Shown: in pieces, positions 18,201 to 27,305 of the stretch
How positions within the stretch are numbered: the first letter of the stretch is position 1
How the letters are laid out: every line of letters starts with the position of its first letter
Source: Promethearchaeota archaeon
GTDB taxonomy: Archaea; Asgardarchaeota; Lokiarchaeia; Sigynarchaeales; SOKP01
NCBI GenBank assembly: GCA_019057775.1
Contig: JAHLWT010000164.1
Coordinates: 1 to 33,941 of the forward strand
Length of the DNA stretch: 33,941 nucleotides
Direction: 5' to 3'
Program-made: the position numbers and the translations under genes
The notes under the pieces: model-generated
The model's database searches: none
What the model was told of the DNA's origin: nothing
What the model saw: the letters and a program-made list of their open reading frames with translations, nothing else

Positions 18201-18800
18201 ATCAGTTGTAATTTGTACATGAGCCCAAGAATGTTGACAATCCAAATCTGGTAATGGAAAAAAGCCATTAATTTTGTTCACTTGAATTGAGGGGAATGGT
18301 TGATCACGACCTTGATGATTGTATGTAAATTCTCCATCATCTTTTTTTTCATTCTTTGGTGCTTTTAGTACAATTAATGTTATCCAAGGTGTCAATCTGC
18401 CAAGGTCGTCTGGTATAGCTGGTGTATTTACCCATGAAAAGTTAGCTTCAGAAAATTCAATTAGTGGCATATAATTTGGTTCGTAATTACTAATGACAGT
18501 CTTGAAAGTGGGATCAGTTCGAATTACCACATCCTTATCAAAAGCAATTATGTCTCCCGAAGTATACAACTCTATTAATTGGTTAATTAGATTCCCCTGA
18601 TTTACTTGTATGCTTATATTTAATTGAGGACGTTTTGGATCTTCTGGTCTATCAATTCTTTGACCTTCTTCATTATTTTTAGTATTGAAATACCGAATTA
18701 GACCAGTTTGGATATGGGGTTTGAAGATGTATTTTGTAATTACGTTCTCAGATATTTCATTGGGATCTTCATACGTTTCAGATTCAGTTGACTCATTCAT
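15300..18800 (-). CDS. 1166-aa cluster protein with central membrane hairpin
   Basis: Conserved marks are EPNYMPLIEFSEANFSWVNT near 106, GRLTPWITLIVL near 135-146, PPMYGRW near 407, AIAGFGTLVVQDQQE near 445-459, LVLLVRGDLFKKYPDTVVY near 967-985, FGFDLTE near 1030 and FGADICD near 1071. I recall the same series in large uncharacterised bacterial proteins from DUF6603 clusters. Two adjacent hydrophobic helices at about 625-648 and 656-680, with basic flanks, would anchor it in a membrane with both large halves on one side. No catalytic motif is seen. The ATG overlaps the previous stop (ATGA) and GAGGTGA lies just upstream, so translation is coupled. A second, damaged copy lies at 24301-27149 and lacks the hairpin. 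The function is unknown; membrane anchoring of the complex is my inference. Confidence 0.85.
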   Translation of the reverse strand: MNESTESETYEDPNEISENVITKYIFKPHIQTGLIRYFNTKNNEEGQRIDRPEDPKRPQLNISIQVNQGNLINQLIELYTSGDIIAFDKDVVIRTDPTFKTVISNYEPNYMPLIEFSEANFSWVNTPAIPDDLGRLTPWITLIVLKAPKNEKKDDGEFTYNHQGRDQPFPSIQVNKINGFFPLPDLDCQHSWAHVQITTDKTHLESEDIESIIKHNPQDILSRILCPRKLEPQTKYCAFLVPTFEIGRVFGLDKDYSFSGETHLLKKAWNNNIPDPSINIPYYFSWEFYTGERGDFEYLVRLLEPREIDKRVGSRQVNIAEPGYAIPDLIVENNSPEDEYVETALGLEGALKSLTTISTNWPTDDANRKNQTFINDLQALLNLSSHQVSDEFLTSPDRDKKPVIVPPMYGRWQGIRSQIDKDTRSIDDNSVPDWFTLLNLDPRCRAIAGFGTLVVQDQQESLVEAAWNKLGQIDQVNQLLRTNQMAIEVSEHIRVRNLLKLPQDIALAFVSPLNSRILITPDSQESLAQITPTGYLAANPALSSITSPSVSRILRPEGPIRKKQQHDEETSRKGNLTRINEGDPSILPAGQHPEISGTFGQIFKRLQPSWTKFVPKFLLDKVYRFLLSFLALILLIAIIIIFMLNAIGFSISFSNPVIYVIIVIFFILFLILLRYLLPSYVKYYYANNVNEELFTAETLQELEIDPEFTFTLPEGVSLYSGAPNMEDLSPEAFKLYAIALHEQVLDNVHIKKDSPPQLDLMNLHVNILGSEDKTVMGALNPRQTILKRTRFRINSPANRLLRVGDLVSETLQPIVAAPEFHQSMYEPLRDISQELVLPGIEFIPQNTLGLVITNQEFIESYMVGLSTAFSEEALFREMPIALNATYFRQFWDVKDLVPPQTMINEIIAEIKLLIGEDEYSSLPPHLKTIEFQKILREKLKDINFIERWNMNRLGNNRNPVSGRTEESLVLLVRGDLFKKYPDTVVYTTKGKWELKSGAWVRRPTFDYSESCTKHPIFTGTFPPDINFFGFDLTETEIRGVLPENRLDEDGNENNPGWFFVLEERIGEARFGADICDSVPSVYSWDNFCWSHIDSWNNNANYIGTGYIDGALPTSVVDPENPWSGNADIKARILLQKPFRVAVHADDMLPEEGNRIPPEESRIQWGL

Positions 18801-21800
18801 TCATTATTCACCTCAATCATAGGTACTATCTGTAGGTTTTTTGCATCATGGGGATTGTTTGATAAATAGATCTCTAATACTGCGACTGAATGGGAATAGC
18901 TAAGCCCACCATTAGAAGGTATATATTCAAAAATCTTCATGTTATTTTTATCAACTATAGCAAATGCCTCTTCCTCAATTTGAACTAGAGGTTCCATTCC
19001 CATGACTTCAAATTTCCGAGCACCAACATTAAGTAAGGGAGCAAGTCCACTAGCACTACTATTTATCAGAAATTTTCCATGTATCCAGGGGATACCAAGC
19101 ATAAGAGGTTGTACTCGCTGAGTAACCTTATTTTCATCAATGACTTGAGTTTCATAAATCAAATCTTTTGGGGCTTCCGGTGAATCACCAACTTGAGTGG
19201 TGTATGCGGAAATACCACCGTCCAATTTCTCATAAGCTGGAGAAGAAAGTTTCTCGTTATCAGACATTTTCTGAAATTGTGATCTGGCAAAATATTCTTT
19301 TATATATTCAAATTCAAGAGTATTCGTTGAATTTTCCACAAATAATGAGGAAATCTCAATTACTTGAGTTCCATTAATTGGTTCTTCATTTTTATACTTC
19401 GAAATACTCACATTAAGTGGGACTACAGACTCTCTTATTTCTAGATTACCATTAGGAGGGATAACAATATTTCCAGTCTCTCCTCCTAAGTCACGAAACG
19501 CAACAACAGCTTCTGAATTAGAAACTCCAGCCCAGTTTGATTTATCTTGTAATGCGTCTTCTAAATCAGCAACGGGATCAGCTTGAGGTAATATCTTTGC
19601 CGAACCACTTCCCCAAGTTACGTTTACAGGAATTTTTACATCAACAAATAGTACACTAAACTTAGCTGATCCTTTAGCATGCCATTTTTTAGGACCTGTC
19701 AATGTTAAATCGAGTTTAACACTCAATAGACTAGTATTCCCTTTATAGATGGTAACACCTGCTCCGAACCCAGCTTCAAATGAAAATGGAGAGAAAATGA
19801 AAAGAGTATCAAATCCAAAATATCCCTCGGCACGAAAACCTGCTGCTTTTGCCGTTAGATCAAGCCTTGCCCCTAAAGCGAATGATTTGGACGTTATTGC
19901 AAGATAAATCTTCAGGGAAGCATTGAATTTGTCACCCTTTGCAAGACTAATTGTAAGTCTTTTCAACGGCGGGATATCAGCTGGAACTGACTTATCTGCA
20001 GGGTGAAAACCTCCAAGAGATAAGACAAAATAAGGAGTTGATCCCCACGAAAAACCAGCATATGCATCTCCCTCAATTGTGAGAAAGGAAATTCTTGAAT
20101 TATAAATAGAAAGATATAAATATGCTTTCTTTGCTTGAAAATCTATTGCTCCTAATATTCCGAGGTTAATCTCAACAATGGGGTCATCGGGCGGTTGAGG
20201 GTATTTTGCCCATAGATCACCAATCAAAGCAATTTTTAGAGGAGAGGGGATTTCTACAATTATTCCTAAGTTACCAAATATTATATTGGACCAACTCAAT
20301 TGAGCCATGACGCCAATAACATGTCTATCCTTCGCAGGTGGAAATGCACCTCTAATGTCATTTATTATTTGATCTACCTTGAGGAGGATATTCCCTTCAG
20401 GAAACATAATAGAATCGAGAATACCAGTGCTAATCCCATCTCTTATAAAGTCTAGATCCATTCTTCGGTTTATGCCTAGTAAGCCACCAACACCATGTAA
20501 ATTGAAATTATAAGGGAGTGTTATTGGGGGATCAAAGGTTACGCCGATTATTGCAAGTATTGATGTACCTTTTGACCCATCTGGTAATTTGGTAGTTATT
20601 AAACCAAGAGCAACTAACCCAATTTTCCCATATTTTAGTTGAAGAATCCCCGCATATCTATTGTTTTCTTCATCATTCTCAAAATAACCCGTTCCAATTA
20701 GACCACTCGTGTTTATTGCGGCTCCCGCTCCTAATGGTGACTTGAATCCGAAATCATAGATTTTAATTGGAAATGAACTGTCTCGTGCGTACCCAAAACT
20801 GGCTCGAATCCCTATTTCTTTTATATTAAAAGAAATTGGACCCAACTCTCCTTTTATATCCATTGCTACTATTGCATTAATACGGCCTGTATTGGAATCA
20901 GGAACTAGTGTAATATAAAGAGTATCTATATCTATTGGACCGATGCTAAGGTGAATAGGAAGTGCAATCTCTAATGAACCGCTTCCTTTAAAATATAGTC
21001 CTTCTACAGATGAAATCCCGACCGTTAGGTCCAAAAATGTCTTTATATTTGGAATAATTTTTTGCACAAATCCGTCGGCTTGTGAAGATCCTATTTCTAT
21101 AATTAATTCATTTATTCTTACTTCAAATTTTATTTCAGGAACATTTGCTGTGTAATGGAATGTTGCAGCCATACTTATTCCTTTAGCTTGTATGTTAAGA
21201 AGACCAGGAATGTTTATGATATCTGTAGTTTTTATTTTTGATAAATCTGGGAATAATTCTAATTTGATATGAATTGCAGTACTATCCTGAACTGCCGATA
21301 GTAGGTCAGTCTTGAAATTTAAACCAGAAATTGGTAAAAGAGAGATCCCAATTCCATGATCAAAACTTGCAGATCCTGAAAATTTAAGTTTCCAAATTGA
21401 AGAGAGGTCAATTTCAACTTCAGTATTTCCGAGTAAATAAGGTAATAATGCAAGTCCTTTCTCAGTAGCTGTTGTTAACTCAGTAGCTGTTGTTAATGGA
21501 GAGAAATGAAGACCACCTTCAATATATGATGTTGGCCAAATTCCATCAGAGAAAAGAGGGAGTCGTATCTCATATACTTTATTGCCTGTTACATCTCCTA
21601 AGTTTTCTGAAATATTAGCATTTTGTGGATAAAGACCTCCAGGTAAAGTAAAAGCACGCATGATGATATAGATTCGCTTAAGAAAAGACTCCGCATCAAA
21701 ATCTTTATCTTCTTTTTTCCAATGGTAAACATCATTAAATAAATCATATGGATTTGTTATCAATTGGAAAAATCTTTCCCAATATATTTTTCTAAGTACG

Positions 21801-22315
21801 AAAGAAGGTTGATATATTTCCCTGTCTTCTTCATTTTCCTCAATTGAGAAAGTACCTAAAAATAAAAATATTGCATATATTTTCGGATACTGTTTTTGAA
21901 AATGTGTAATCAATAAATAATCAATTAATCTTGTGAAAAATTTATCTTTAAATGAGCTTTTATTAAGAAAATCTTGGTAAGGTTGAAGTATGGTTTCTAA
22001 CTTTGGAAGAAAATTTTTCATTGTGGTGAATAATGATATTATATCTTTACAAACATCAATTAACACAGAAATTAATTCGATTGTATCGATATCAGCCTTA
22101 AGTCTCAATAGATTCTCCTTTAAGCTAATAATGACATCGGTGATGTCTGGCAGAGCGCTAGGAAATGTAGATACAGGGTCAAATGATAATGCATACCCTA
22201 GTTCAGAAAGTAAATATGTAATCCCCTTAGGTGTATTAAGCGAAGATAAGGGTAATATTGCGTTTGAGAATTCTGTTATAATGAATTCTGATAAATTGAA
22301 TTCTGAATCAGACAT
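18797..22315 (-). CDS. DUF6603-like giant beta-rich protein
   Basis: The 1172-residue product matches, from memory, the signature of DUF6603 proteins: GVGGLLGINRRMD near 605, GILDSIMFPEGN soon after, FPPAKDRHVIGVMAQLSW near 660, and LSLGGFHPADKSVP near 765. Residues 1-235 are helical and probably specific to this branch. From 240 to 950 the chain alternates hydrophobic and polar residues in strand after strand (KLELFPDLSKI, SGSLEIALPIHLSIGPIDID), suggesting a very long beta sheet or groove. The last 220 residues are a more variable acidic region. There is no signal peptide or membrane helix. ATG 22313-22315 follows GAGGAGATC, a near-perfect ribosome site, 19 bases after the amidase gene. The family has no established function that I know of. 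An 18-bp tandem repeat gives LTTATELTTATE at about 274-285. Confidence 0.85.
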   Translation of the reverse strand: MSDSEFNLSEFIITEFSNAILPLSSLNTPKGITYLLSELGYALSFDPVSTFPSALPDITDVIISLKENLLRLKADIDTIELISVLIDVCKDIISLFTTMKNFLPKLETILQPYQDFLNKSSFKDKFFTRLIDYLLITHFQKQYPKIYAIFLFLGTFSIEENEEDREIYQPSFVLRKIYWERFFQLITNPYDLFNDVYHWKKEDKDFDAESFLKRIYIIMRAFTLPGGLYPQNANISENLGDVTGNKVYEIRLPLFSDGIWPTSYIEGGLHFSPLTTATELTTATEKGLALLPYLLGNTEVEIDLSSIWKLKFSGSASFDHGIGISLLPISGLNFKTDLLSAVQDSTAIHIKLELFPDLSKIKTTDIINIPGLLNIQAKGISMAATFHYTANVPEIKFEVRINELIIEIGSSQADGFVQKIIPNIKTFLDLTVGISSVEGLYFKGSGSLEIALPIHLSIGPIDIDTLYITLVPDSNTGRINAIVAMDIKGELGPISFNIKEIGIRASFGYARDSSFPIKIYDFGFKSPLGAGAAINTSGLIGTGYFENDEENNRYAGILQLKYGKIGLVALGLITTKLPDGSKGTSILAIIGVTFDPPITLPYNFNLHGVGGLLGINRRMDLDFIRDGISTGILDSIMFPEGNILLKVDQIINDIRGAFPPAKDRHVIGVMAQLSWSNIIFGNLGIIVEIPSPLKIALIGDLWAKYPQPPDDPIVEINLGILGAIDFQAKKAYLYLSIYNSRISFLTIEGDAYAGFSWGSTPYFVLSLGGFHPADKSVPADIPPLKRLTISLAKGDKFNASLKIYLAITSKSFALGARLDLTAKAAGFRAEGYFGFDTLFIFSPFSFEAGFGAGVTIYKGNTSLLSVKLDLTLTGPKKWHAKGSAKFSVLFVDVKIPVNVTWGSGSAKILPQADPVADLEDALQDKSNWAGVSNSEAVVAFRDLGGETGNIVIPPNGNLEIRESVVPLNVSISKYKNEEPINGTQVIEISSLFVENSTNTLEFEYIKEYFARSQFQKMSDNEKLSSPAYEKLDGGISAYTTQVGDSPEAPKDLIYETQVIDENKVTQRVQPLMLGIPWIHGKFLINSSASGLAPLLNVGARKFEVMGMEPLVQIEEEAFAIVDKNNMKIFEYIPSNGGLSYSHSVAVLEIYLSNNPHDAKNLQIVPMIEVNNE
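21461..21496. repeat. Perfect 18-bp in-frame tandem repeat
   Basis: Two identical 18-bp units (21461-21478 and 21479-21496) encode LTTATE twice inside the DUF6603-like protein. Because the unit is a multiple of three, copy-number change would keep the frame. Confidence 0.95.
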
Positions 22316-22334
22316 ATTTTGATCTCCTCAATTG

Positions 22335-23981
22335 TTATTCAATTCCATATATTCTTTTTTGCACATCCGATACAAATGAATTCCAATCAAAATGTGCTCC
22401 TGGATCAGTTTTATTCCAAGGTTGGATTTGTGAATGACTTAATAATCCTACTTCGTTAAATTCTAACCTGCGATCGAAACTTATCGCTTCTCCAATCGGA
22501 TGAACTGGTAAAATCCCATATTCTTGACATAACCATGCCACTAAATGAGTTAAAGAATTCATTAAATCGTTTGTCCATGTGTCTGATTGTGCAGCAAATC
22601 CAGCACATTCAATGCCAATGCCCCTATCATTGTAATATGTTTGAGTGTAAGCAACATCCTTTATTTCAACCATTTGTGTAATATCACCTGATGGACCAAC
22701 GATGTAATGAGAACTGACAGATGTAAACGTACCATCAGGATTTTCTGGATTTTCAAACCATCTTATGGTTCCATTATAGGTACCTTCAGCTGTATGAAGT
22801 ACTATTGCATCAATATCATCAATCATTCGATTATTTTCCTCGAAGAAAAGAGCCTGTCTAAAAGGAGCCATATCTGGCATAGTTACAGGCATCATAGTGA
22901 AAAAAGGGACAAGGAATGGGGAACCTGTTAAGAGATAGACTCTGCTTCCGTATAAAGTAGGCTTTGCATCAGCTTTCGGTGTCAGAGTTGCACCAAGATT
23001 ATATTCAGTAGCGATTATCTTTCGAGTCAATTCATGTCCTAAAAATTCTTCTGCAGTTAAATCAGGCCAACGCCGAGGATCCCTATTTTTTAACTTTGAT
23101 AACAATTGAGCGCATAACCAAATATTAGATTTAGGAAATCGTAAAATGTTAAAAATATCGATTTTTTGTTCTGGAGAAAGGGCAAGATAATTATTTTTAA
23201 TTTCTTCCTCGACTCTAGGCCGTTGATCGTATTCTATAGGTAATTCTGTCCATAATGCTGAATCAATTATCATTGCACCAGTAGAAGATTTTATTTGACA
23301 CACTCCTAAGCTCTGTTTTGTTAATCTAGTATTTTGATAGTCATCATCATTCAGGATTTCTCCAATTGCTTCAATCTCATTTGTTCGTATTAATTCCCCG
23401 ACAAGGTAGAATTTTTGCCAATGAAACTCTTTTGGTCGGAATAAACTCTCTTTATATGCTATTGCTGCCAGAAATAAAGGATGAATTCCATTCAAGCCTG
23501 TTGATGCGGCTGCAATATTTATATGATCTTTAAAGTCATTAATTAATTCCGTTGAAGTTACAGGATCCCCACCTAAAGCTGCAAGGGCGCCACCTGGAGG
23601 TAAAACCCCTGTTATCAAACCTTCGAGCATAGAATTCTTGTTAACTATTGTCTGAGTCAAAGTAAGAATAGTCCTGGTATCTCCTCCAACTTTTACATCT
23701 ACTTCGACTCTTAGAACTCCTAGATGTTCGGCTTTATATGAGTAGTATCCATTGTCGGTTTCAGCTGAAGCTTCAAATGGGGGTAGGATTTTCCAGTGAT
23801 AACTTTCAGCTGGAGCATCATCTAATGCAAAAACTACATACTCTATTTTGGTGTCTATCACAATTGGTGATGTGAGGTAACTAATAAGAACATATTTTCC
23901 ATCCGGGCTTTCAAAAGCTTGTCCTAATTCAGATGCTACAAATCCATCTGGTATCCTTTTTTCTGTATTTTGTACAACCAT
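22335..23981 (-). CDS. Lysozyme-like/AmpD-type N-acetylmuramoyl-L-alanine amidase, first gene of operon
   Basis: The 548-residue protein has three parts. Residues 1-125 are a beta-rich Ig-like domain shared with the 1024-aa protein. Residues about 135-340 resemble a lytic transglycosylase: candidate catalytic Glu178 in AIAYKESLFRP, SLGVCQIKSSTG near 225-234, and ATEYNLGA near 334-341. Residues about 385-545 are an Amidase_2/PGRP-type domain with all expected residues: His396 (VLHTAEG), Glu458 (GIGIECAG), His516 (LLSHSQI) and Asp526 with Lys524 (NKTDPGAHFDW), the zinc and catalytic set known from AmpD-type amidases. It should cleave glycan strands and the MurNAc-L-Ala bond. No signal peptide is visible. 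A TATA-like tataatc lies about 23 bases before the ATG, so the operon may start leaderless here. There is no Shine-Dalgarno site, unlike the other four genes. Confidence 0.9.
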   Translation of the reverse strand: MVVQNTEKRIPDGFVASELGQAFESPDGKYVLISYLTSPIVIDTKIEYVVFALDDAPAESYHWKILPPFEASAETDNGYYSYKAEHLGVLRVEVDVKVGGDTRTILTLTQTIVNKNSMLEGLITGVLPPGGALAALGGDPVTSTELINDFKDHINIAAASTGLNGIHPLFLAAIAYKESLFRPKEFHWQKFYLVGELIRTNEIEAIGEILNDDDYQNTRLTKQSLGVCQIKSSTGAMIIDSALWTELPIEYDQRPRVEEEIKNNYLALSPEQKIDIFNILRFPKSNIWLCAQLLSKLKNRDPRRWPDLTAEEFLGHELTRKIIATEYNLGATLTPKADAKPTLYGSRVYLLTGSPFLVPFFTMMPVTMPDMAPFRQALFFEENNRMIDDIDAIVLHTAEGTYNGTIRWFENPENPDGTFTSVSSHYIVGPSGDITQMVEIKDVAYTQTYYNDRGIGIECAGFAAQSDTWTNDLMNSLTHLVAWLCQEYGILPVHPIGEAISFDRRLEFNEVGLLSHSQIQPWNKTDPGAHFDWNSFVSDVQKRIYGIE

Positions 23982-24300
23982 TTTTTCAATTTCGATCTTA
24001 AAGTATAATCAAAATATTGTTGAAAATTGAGTCATATAGAAAATCTACTTTGTGGTCTCGACGACGAGACAGAATTTCATCCACAATGCGAATACAATCT
24101 GTAATTCCGAAATCTATTTTTATTTTACTTTTTAATTGGTGTTTCTTAATTTCTTTATTGTAAGTAAATATTCCTTTTTTGTATATAAATTTTACATAAA
24201 AATCATAACTTTTTAAAAATAGACAAAAATTAAATTTCCTGTTAACGTAATAAAAATGATAATAATTTCTTGTCTTCAATTTTGATAACAATCCAAGCTT
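23982..24300. other. Divergent promoter region between the operon and the decayed copy
   Basis: tataatc at 24004-24010 (read leftward as gattata) is a weak TATA candidate for the five-gene operon. A perfect 6-bp GC-rich hairpin, gtctcg/cgagac with a 4-base loop, lies at 24055-24070. A leftward 113-codon frame (GTG at 24337-24339 to TAA at 23998) crosses the region; it is rich in Lys, Tyr and Phe, has no ribosome site, and I do not trust it as a gene. If real, it would be the first gene of the operon. Confidence 0.35.
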
Positions 24301-27149
24301 TTGATAAAAGAGGAGTCTATCTCTATTAAGTTTAACCACCCACTTATGAATAAAGTCACCTTTGAATACAAAAACAAGGGGGGTTTACTAGAATGGACTT
24401 TTTTCGCGGTATATATGAAGGATACAAACAGATATACGAAACTGAAGAGGGGGACGCAGGAGATCCTGGAATTTAGGAAAAGATATATAATAGGAGATTT
24501 CTTATTTTGGACAGCATATTATCCATTATTTATTCATTTTTTCAAAGGAGAAGGAGCCTTAGCTGCACCAGGTTTTTATGATGGTGCTGATCTTCTCCAT
24601 AGACGGTTGTCTTATGCAGAAGCTTTTAGCAGCGGCAATGCTCATCCTAAGACCACAGATCTTTTTAACTCCATGAATGAAAGCTTAAAGAATAAACAGC
24701 GAACCATTACAAATCTTCCTGTATCTATCCATATAGAAAATCAAGATGGCGAACCTGATCCTCTTGTAACTTATCCCGTTTATGGGAGATATTTTCGCCA
24801 TGTTGATCAAATTGAGTCCCCAAGTAGTCATCAAGCAATCGATCCCGATACTGGGGATGCAATAGTAGATCCTGTCACTAATGAACCTATTCTAATTGAT
24901 GATTGGTCAAGTATTATTCCTTGGATTCACGAACTAAATCTAGATTTCAGGTATCGAATGGCAGCAGGGTATGGAACAACTGTTATTCAAAATCAGCAAG
25001 ATGATTATTTAGAAAAGTGTTGGTCACAAGTTGGAGATCTACTTGTAGCCAATGAAAAACTTCGACGGACTAAAGTAGGGTTTGGTGCAAGTGAAAAATT
25101 GTTTAAGAAGCACTTTGACATTGAATCAGGAAAATTAACACCTGAACACTTTGCATTTCTTTCAACACCATTTCATTCTCATTTTGCTCTTAACCATTGT
25201 AACCAACAAATCAGTTCACAAGTAGGGTTTAATACTTCAGGATTATCTCCAGGTATTTTTACTCCATCGTTCAGGCGGATAGCTTTTCAACGCGTTGGAG
25301 CTGGAAATATGTATAACCCGGATCAACTGTGGGCTCCCTGGATCAAGCTCAGTACTTAGAAAATTCATTGAAGCATCGTTCTGATTTTATTGATTGTAAT
25401 GTATTATCAAATTTTCTTTTCCAACAAAAATTAACAATTGGACTATTTATTGATGATATTGATGAAAAACTCCTTTCAGTTGACCATGAAAGAGGAGGAA
25501 CACCTTCTAATACAATCCCAATAGGCGGATACTTAACTGGACCTAATGGGATAGGGATTCCTGATATAAAGCTAAAACTTTTTTCCGTTTATTACAGAGA
25601 TTTTGGTGGACCTGAGATAAATCCTCTTCCAGGACTTATTTCTGTAGATGCCACCTCTGGTGGCTTCAGAATTGATTTAGATAAAAATTTCTATAAAAAT
25701 TATCTAAGAAATCATGATTCCGCTGGTTTATCTGATAACAAATTAATAAGAATTTATTTAGAGTTTTATAAAATCGAGGGTCAACCTAGGCTTGATCCCA
25801 GGAGTGTAATGAGGACCCCTCCTTTTTTCAATACTAAAGGATGCTTGGAAATCCTTTTGGATCGGTTTTCAGTCAGAATTCTAAATTTGCTCCAACAACC
25901 ACCAGGACAAGCTTCCGATTCTAGATGGTGGGAAGATCTTATTACTAATCTCAATAATCTTGACATAGATTTATCTGTGATTGATAGTAATACGGTTAAT
26001 GCGATTTTAATCTCTCCTTCTCCTCCAAAACCAGAGGTTATTCCTGTTTGCCCCATAGATATTGTCAACGATCTTTTTCCAAGCTTCAAACCAGCCAATC
26101 TCAAGACAATACTAAAAAATAAACTCTCTCAAGTAATTAAGTTTGGTAATACCGATCAAGAAGTCGATGACAGTTTTGATCCTATTCTAGTATCTCCAAA
26201 GATTAATGAACCGCTATGTGTTCCTCTTAAACGAATTTCGCTTGAAACTATCCTGCCAGGTGCTGGTAACCTCGAGAATAATGTTGTTTTCCTAATGGAG
26301 GAAAATAGACCATTTGTTGAAGGATTTATAAATGCTGCCAACGCTGAGATGGGTTCTGAGCTAGTTTTTAACGAGTTTTTCACCGATCAACGGGGTACCA
26401 TTTTCCGATACTTTTGGGAGTCAACTACTTTAGAGGATGGAATTGACCCAATAACAGGAGCACTTGAAGAAGTTCCTCCCTCGGATATTGATGATATTCA
26501 TACTTGGGATAATGAATTAGGGAAGAATAAAACCAAGAACATGATGGGACAAGACCTGACACAAGATCGAGATATCAGTTTAGTCTTAGTTATTAAAGGA
26601 GATGTTATTCGACGGTATCCTGATATCCTCGCTTATGCACTGAAGTGTGATGACTTCCTAACCCAGCATAATGTTAATAACTTCTCTGAAAGTGATGATA
26701 GTGTAATTCAAGAAATGATTGATCCTATTTTTCGTACCCGATTAGGTCCTAATATTTTGTGTATCGGTTTCCCTATTGCTAGAACTCAGCTCAAGAAAAC
26801 ACCTGAACATGACTTTGAATACTATTTTGTATTACAACAACCTCTTGAACTACCTAATTTCGGAGCTGATGTTATTGATCCAGATATTGATGATGACTGT
26901 GATACATTACTAGGTTCAAGTACCCCTATAGGCCCAGATAGCAAGCAATTGAAGTATGACCTATCATGGTCACACTTAATCAAGAGTGGATGTCTTGCAT
27001 CTAATAATTATATTGATAATTTCTGCCCTGCTTGTTTTTCCTTTGACCAAACTTCTGATCCTACATCAGCCTCAATTGCAGCGGTCACATACCAACTTCC
27101 TATACGAGTTGTATATCACGCTTCGAGCTTAATTGATTTAAAGGATTAA
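24301..27149 (+). pseudogene. Truncated, frameshifted second copy of the 1166-aa cluster protein
   Basis: Two frames, one ending at 25359 and one entered at or before 25329, together parallel the 1166-aa protein in order: YPVYGRYFRHVDQ, MAAGYGTTVIQNQQDDYLE, then FRYFWES, LVLVIKGDVIRRYPDILAY, FGADVID and WSHLIKSG. The frame changes between about 25317 and 25358, and GTG 25329 has no good ribosome site. About 300 N-terminal residues are missing, and the first 100 or so codons (TTG start at 24301) do not resemble the intact copy, so the 5' end is lost or replaced. In place of the membrane hairpin is a beta-rich segment (GGYLTGPNGIGIPDIKLKLF) like a carboxypeptidase-regulatory/Ig fold. A two-subunit split gene remains possible because both halves are otherwise clean. 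It is divergent from the main operon. Confidence 0.7.
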
Positions 27150-27256
27150 CAGATTCTGGTTATGTTCCTGAGCGAAGAGAAGCAGTTAGGATTTATAAAC
27201 GATTCAATTTTCACCTATCAATAGAATATTGGATATTTTTAAAAATTTATTAGAAA

Positions 27257-27274
27257 TTTACATAAAAATGTAAA
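27257..27274. promoter_or_regulatory. Palindrome at the predicted start of the DJ-1D-like transcript
   Basis: tttacat (27257-27263) and atgtaaa (27268-27274) form a perfect 7-bp inverted repeat with a 4-base spacer. A TATA-like atttttaaaaattt at about 27235-27248 predicts a transcription start near 27268-27272, inside the palindrome, a typical place for a repressor site. The gene starts at 27306. Confidence 0.4.
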
Positions 27275-27305
27275 CACTTAAAAAGCATAAGAAAAAGATA
27301 GAAAT

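Noticed and set aside
21990..22322. 110-codon rightward ORF over the start of the DUF6603-like gene
   Set aside because: It lies fully antisense to a gene with strong family motifs and a good ribosome site; its Ser-rich content is typical of a reverse-strand shadow.
23998..24339. 113-codon leftward ORF before the operon
   Set aside because: GTG start without a ribosome site, low-complexity Lys/Tyr/Phe content, overlap with the other gene's 5' end; kept only as a remark in the intergenic entry.
24393..24476. Short frame starting MDFFRGIYEGYKQ behind a G-rich site, as the true start of the decayed copy
   Set aside because: It stops after 27 codons and does not resemble the N-terminus of the intact 1166-aa protein; at most it is a remnant of the lost 5' end.
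3698..27149. Contractile injection system (tail sheath, tube, baseplate)
   Set aside because: Large clustered proteins with lytic enzymes suggested it, but no sheath, tube, spike, LysM-baseplate or AAA ATPase gene is recognisable in the window.
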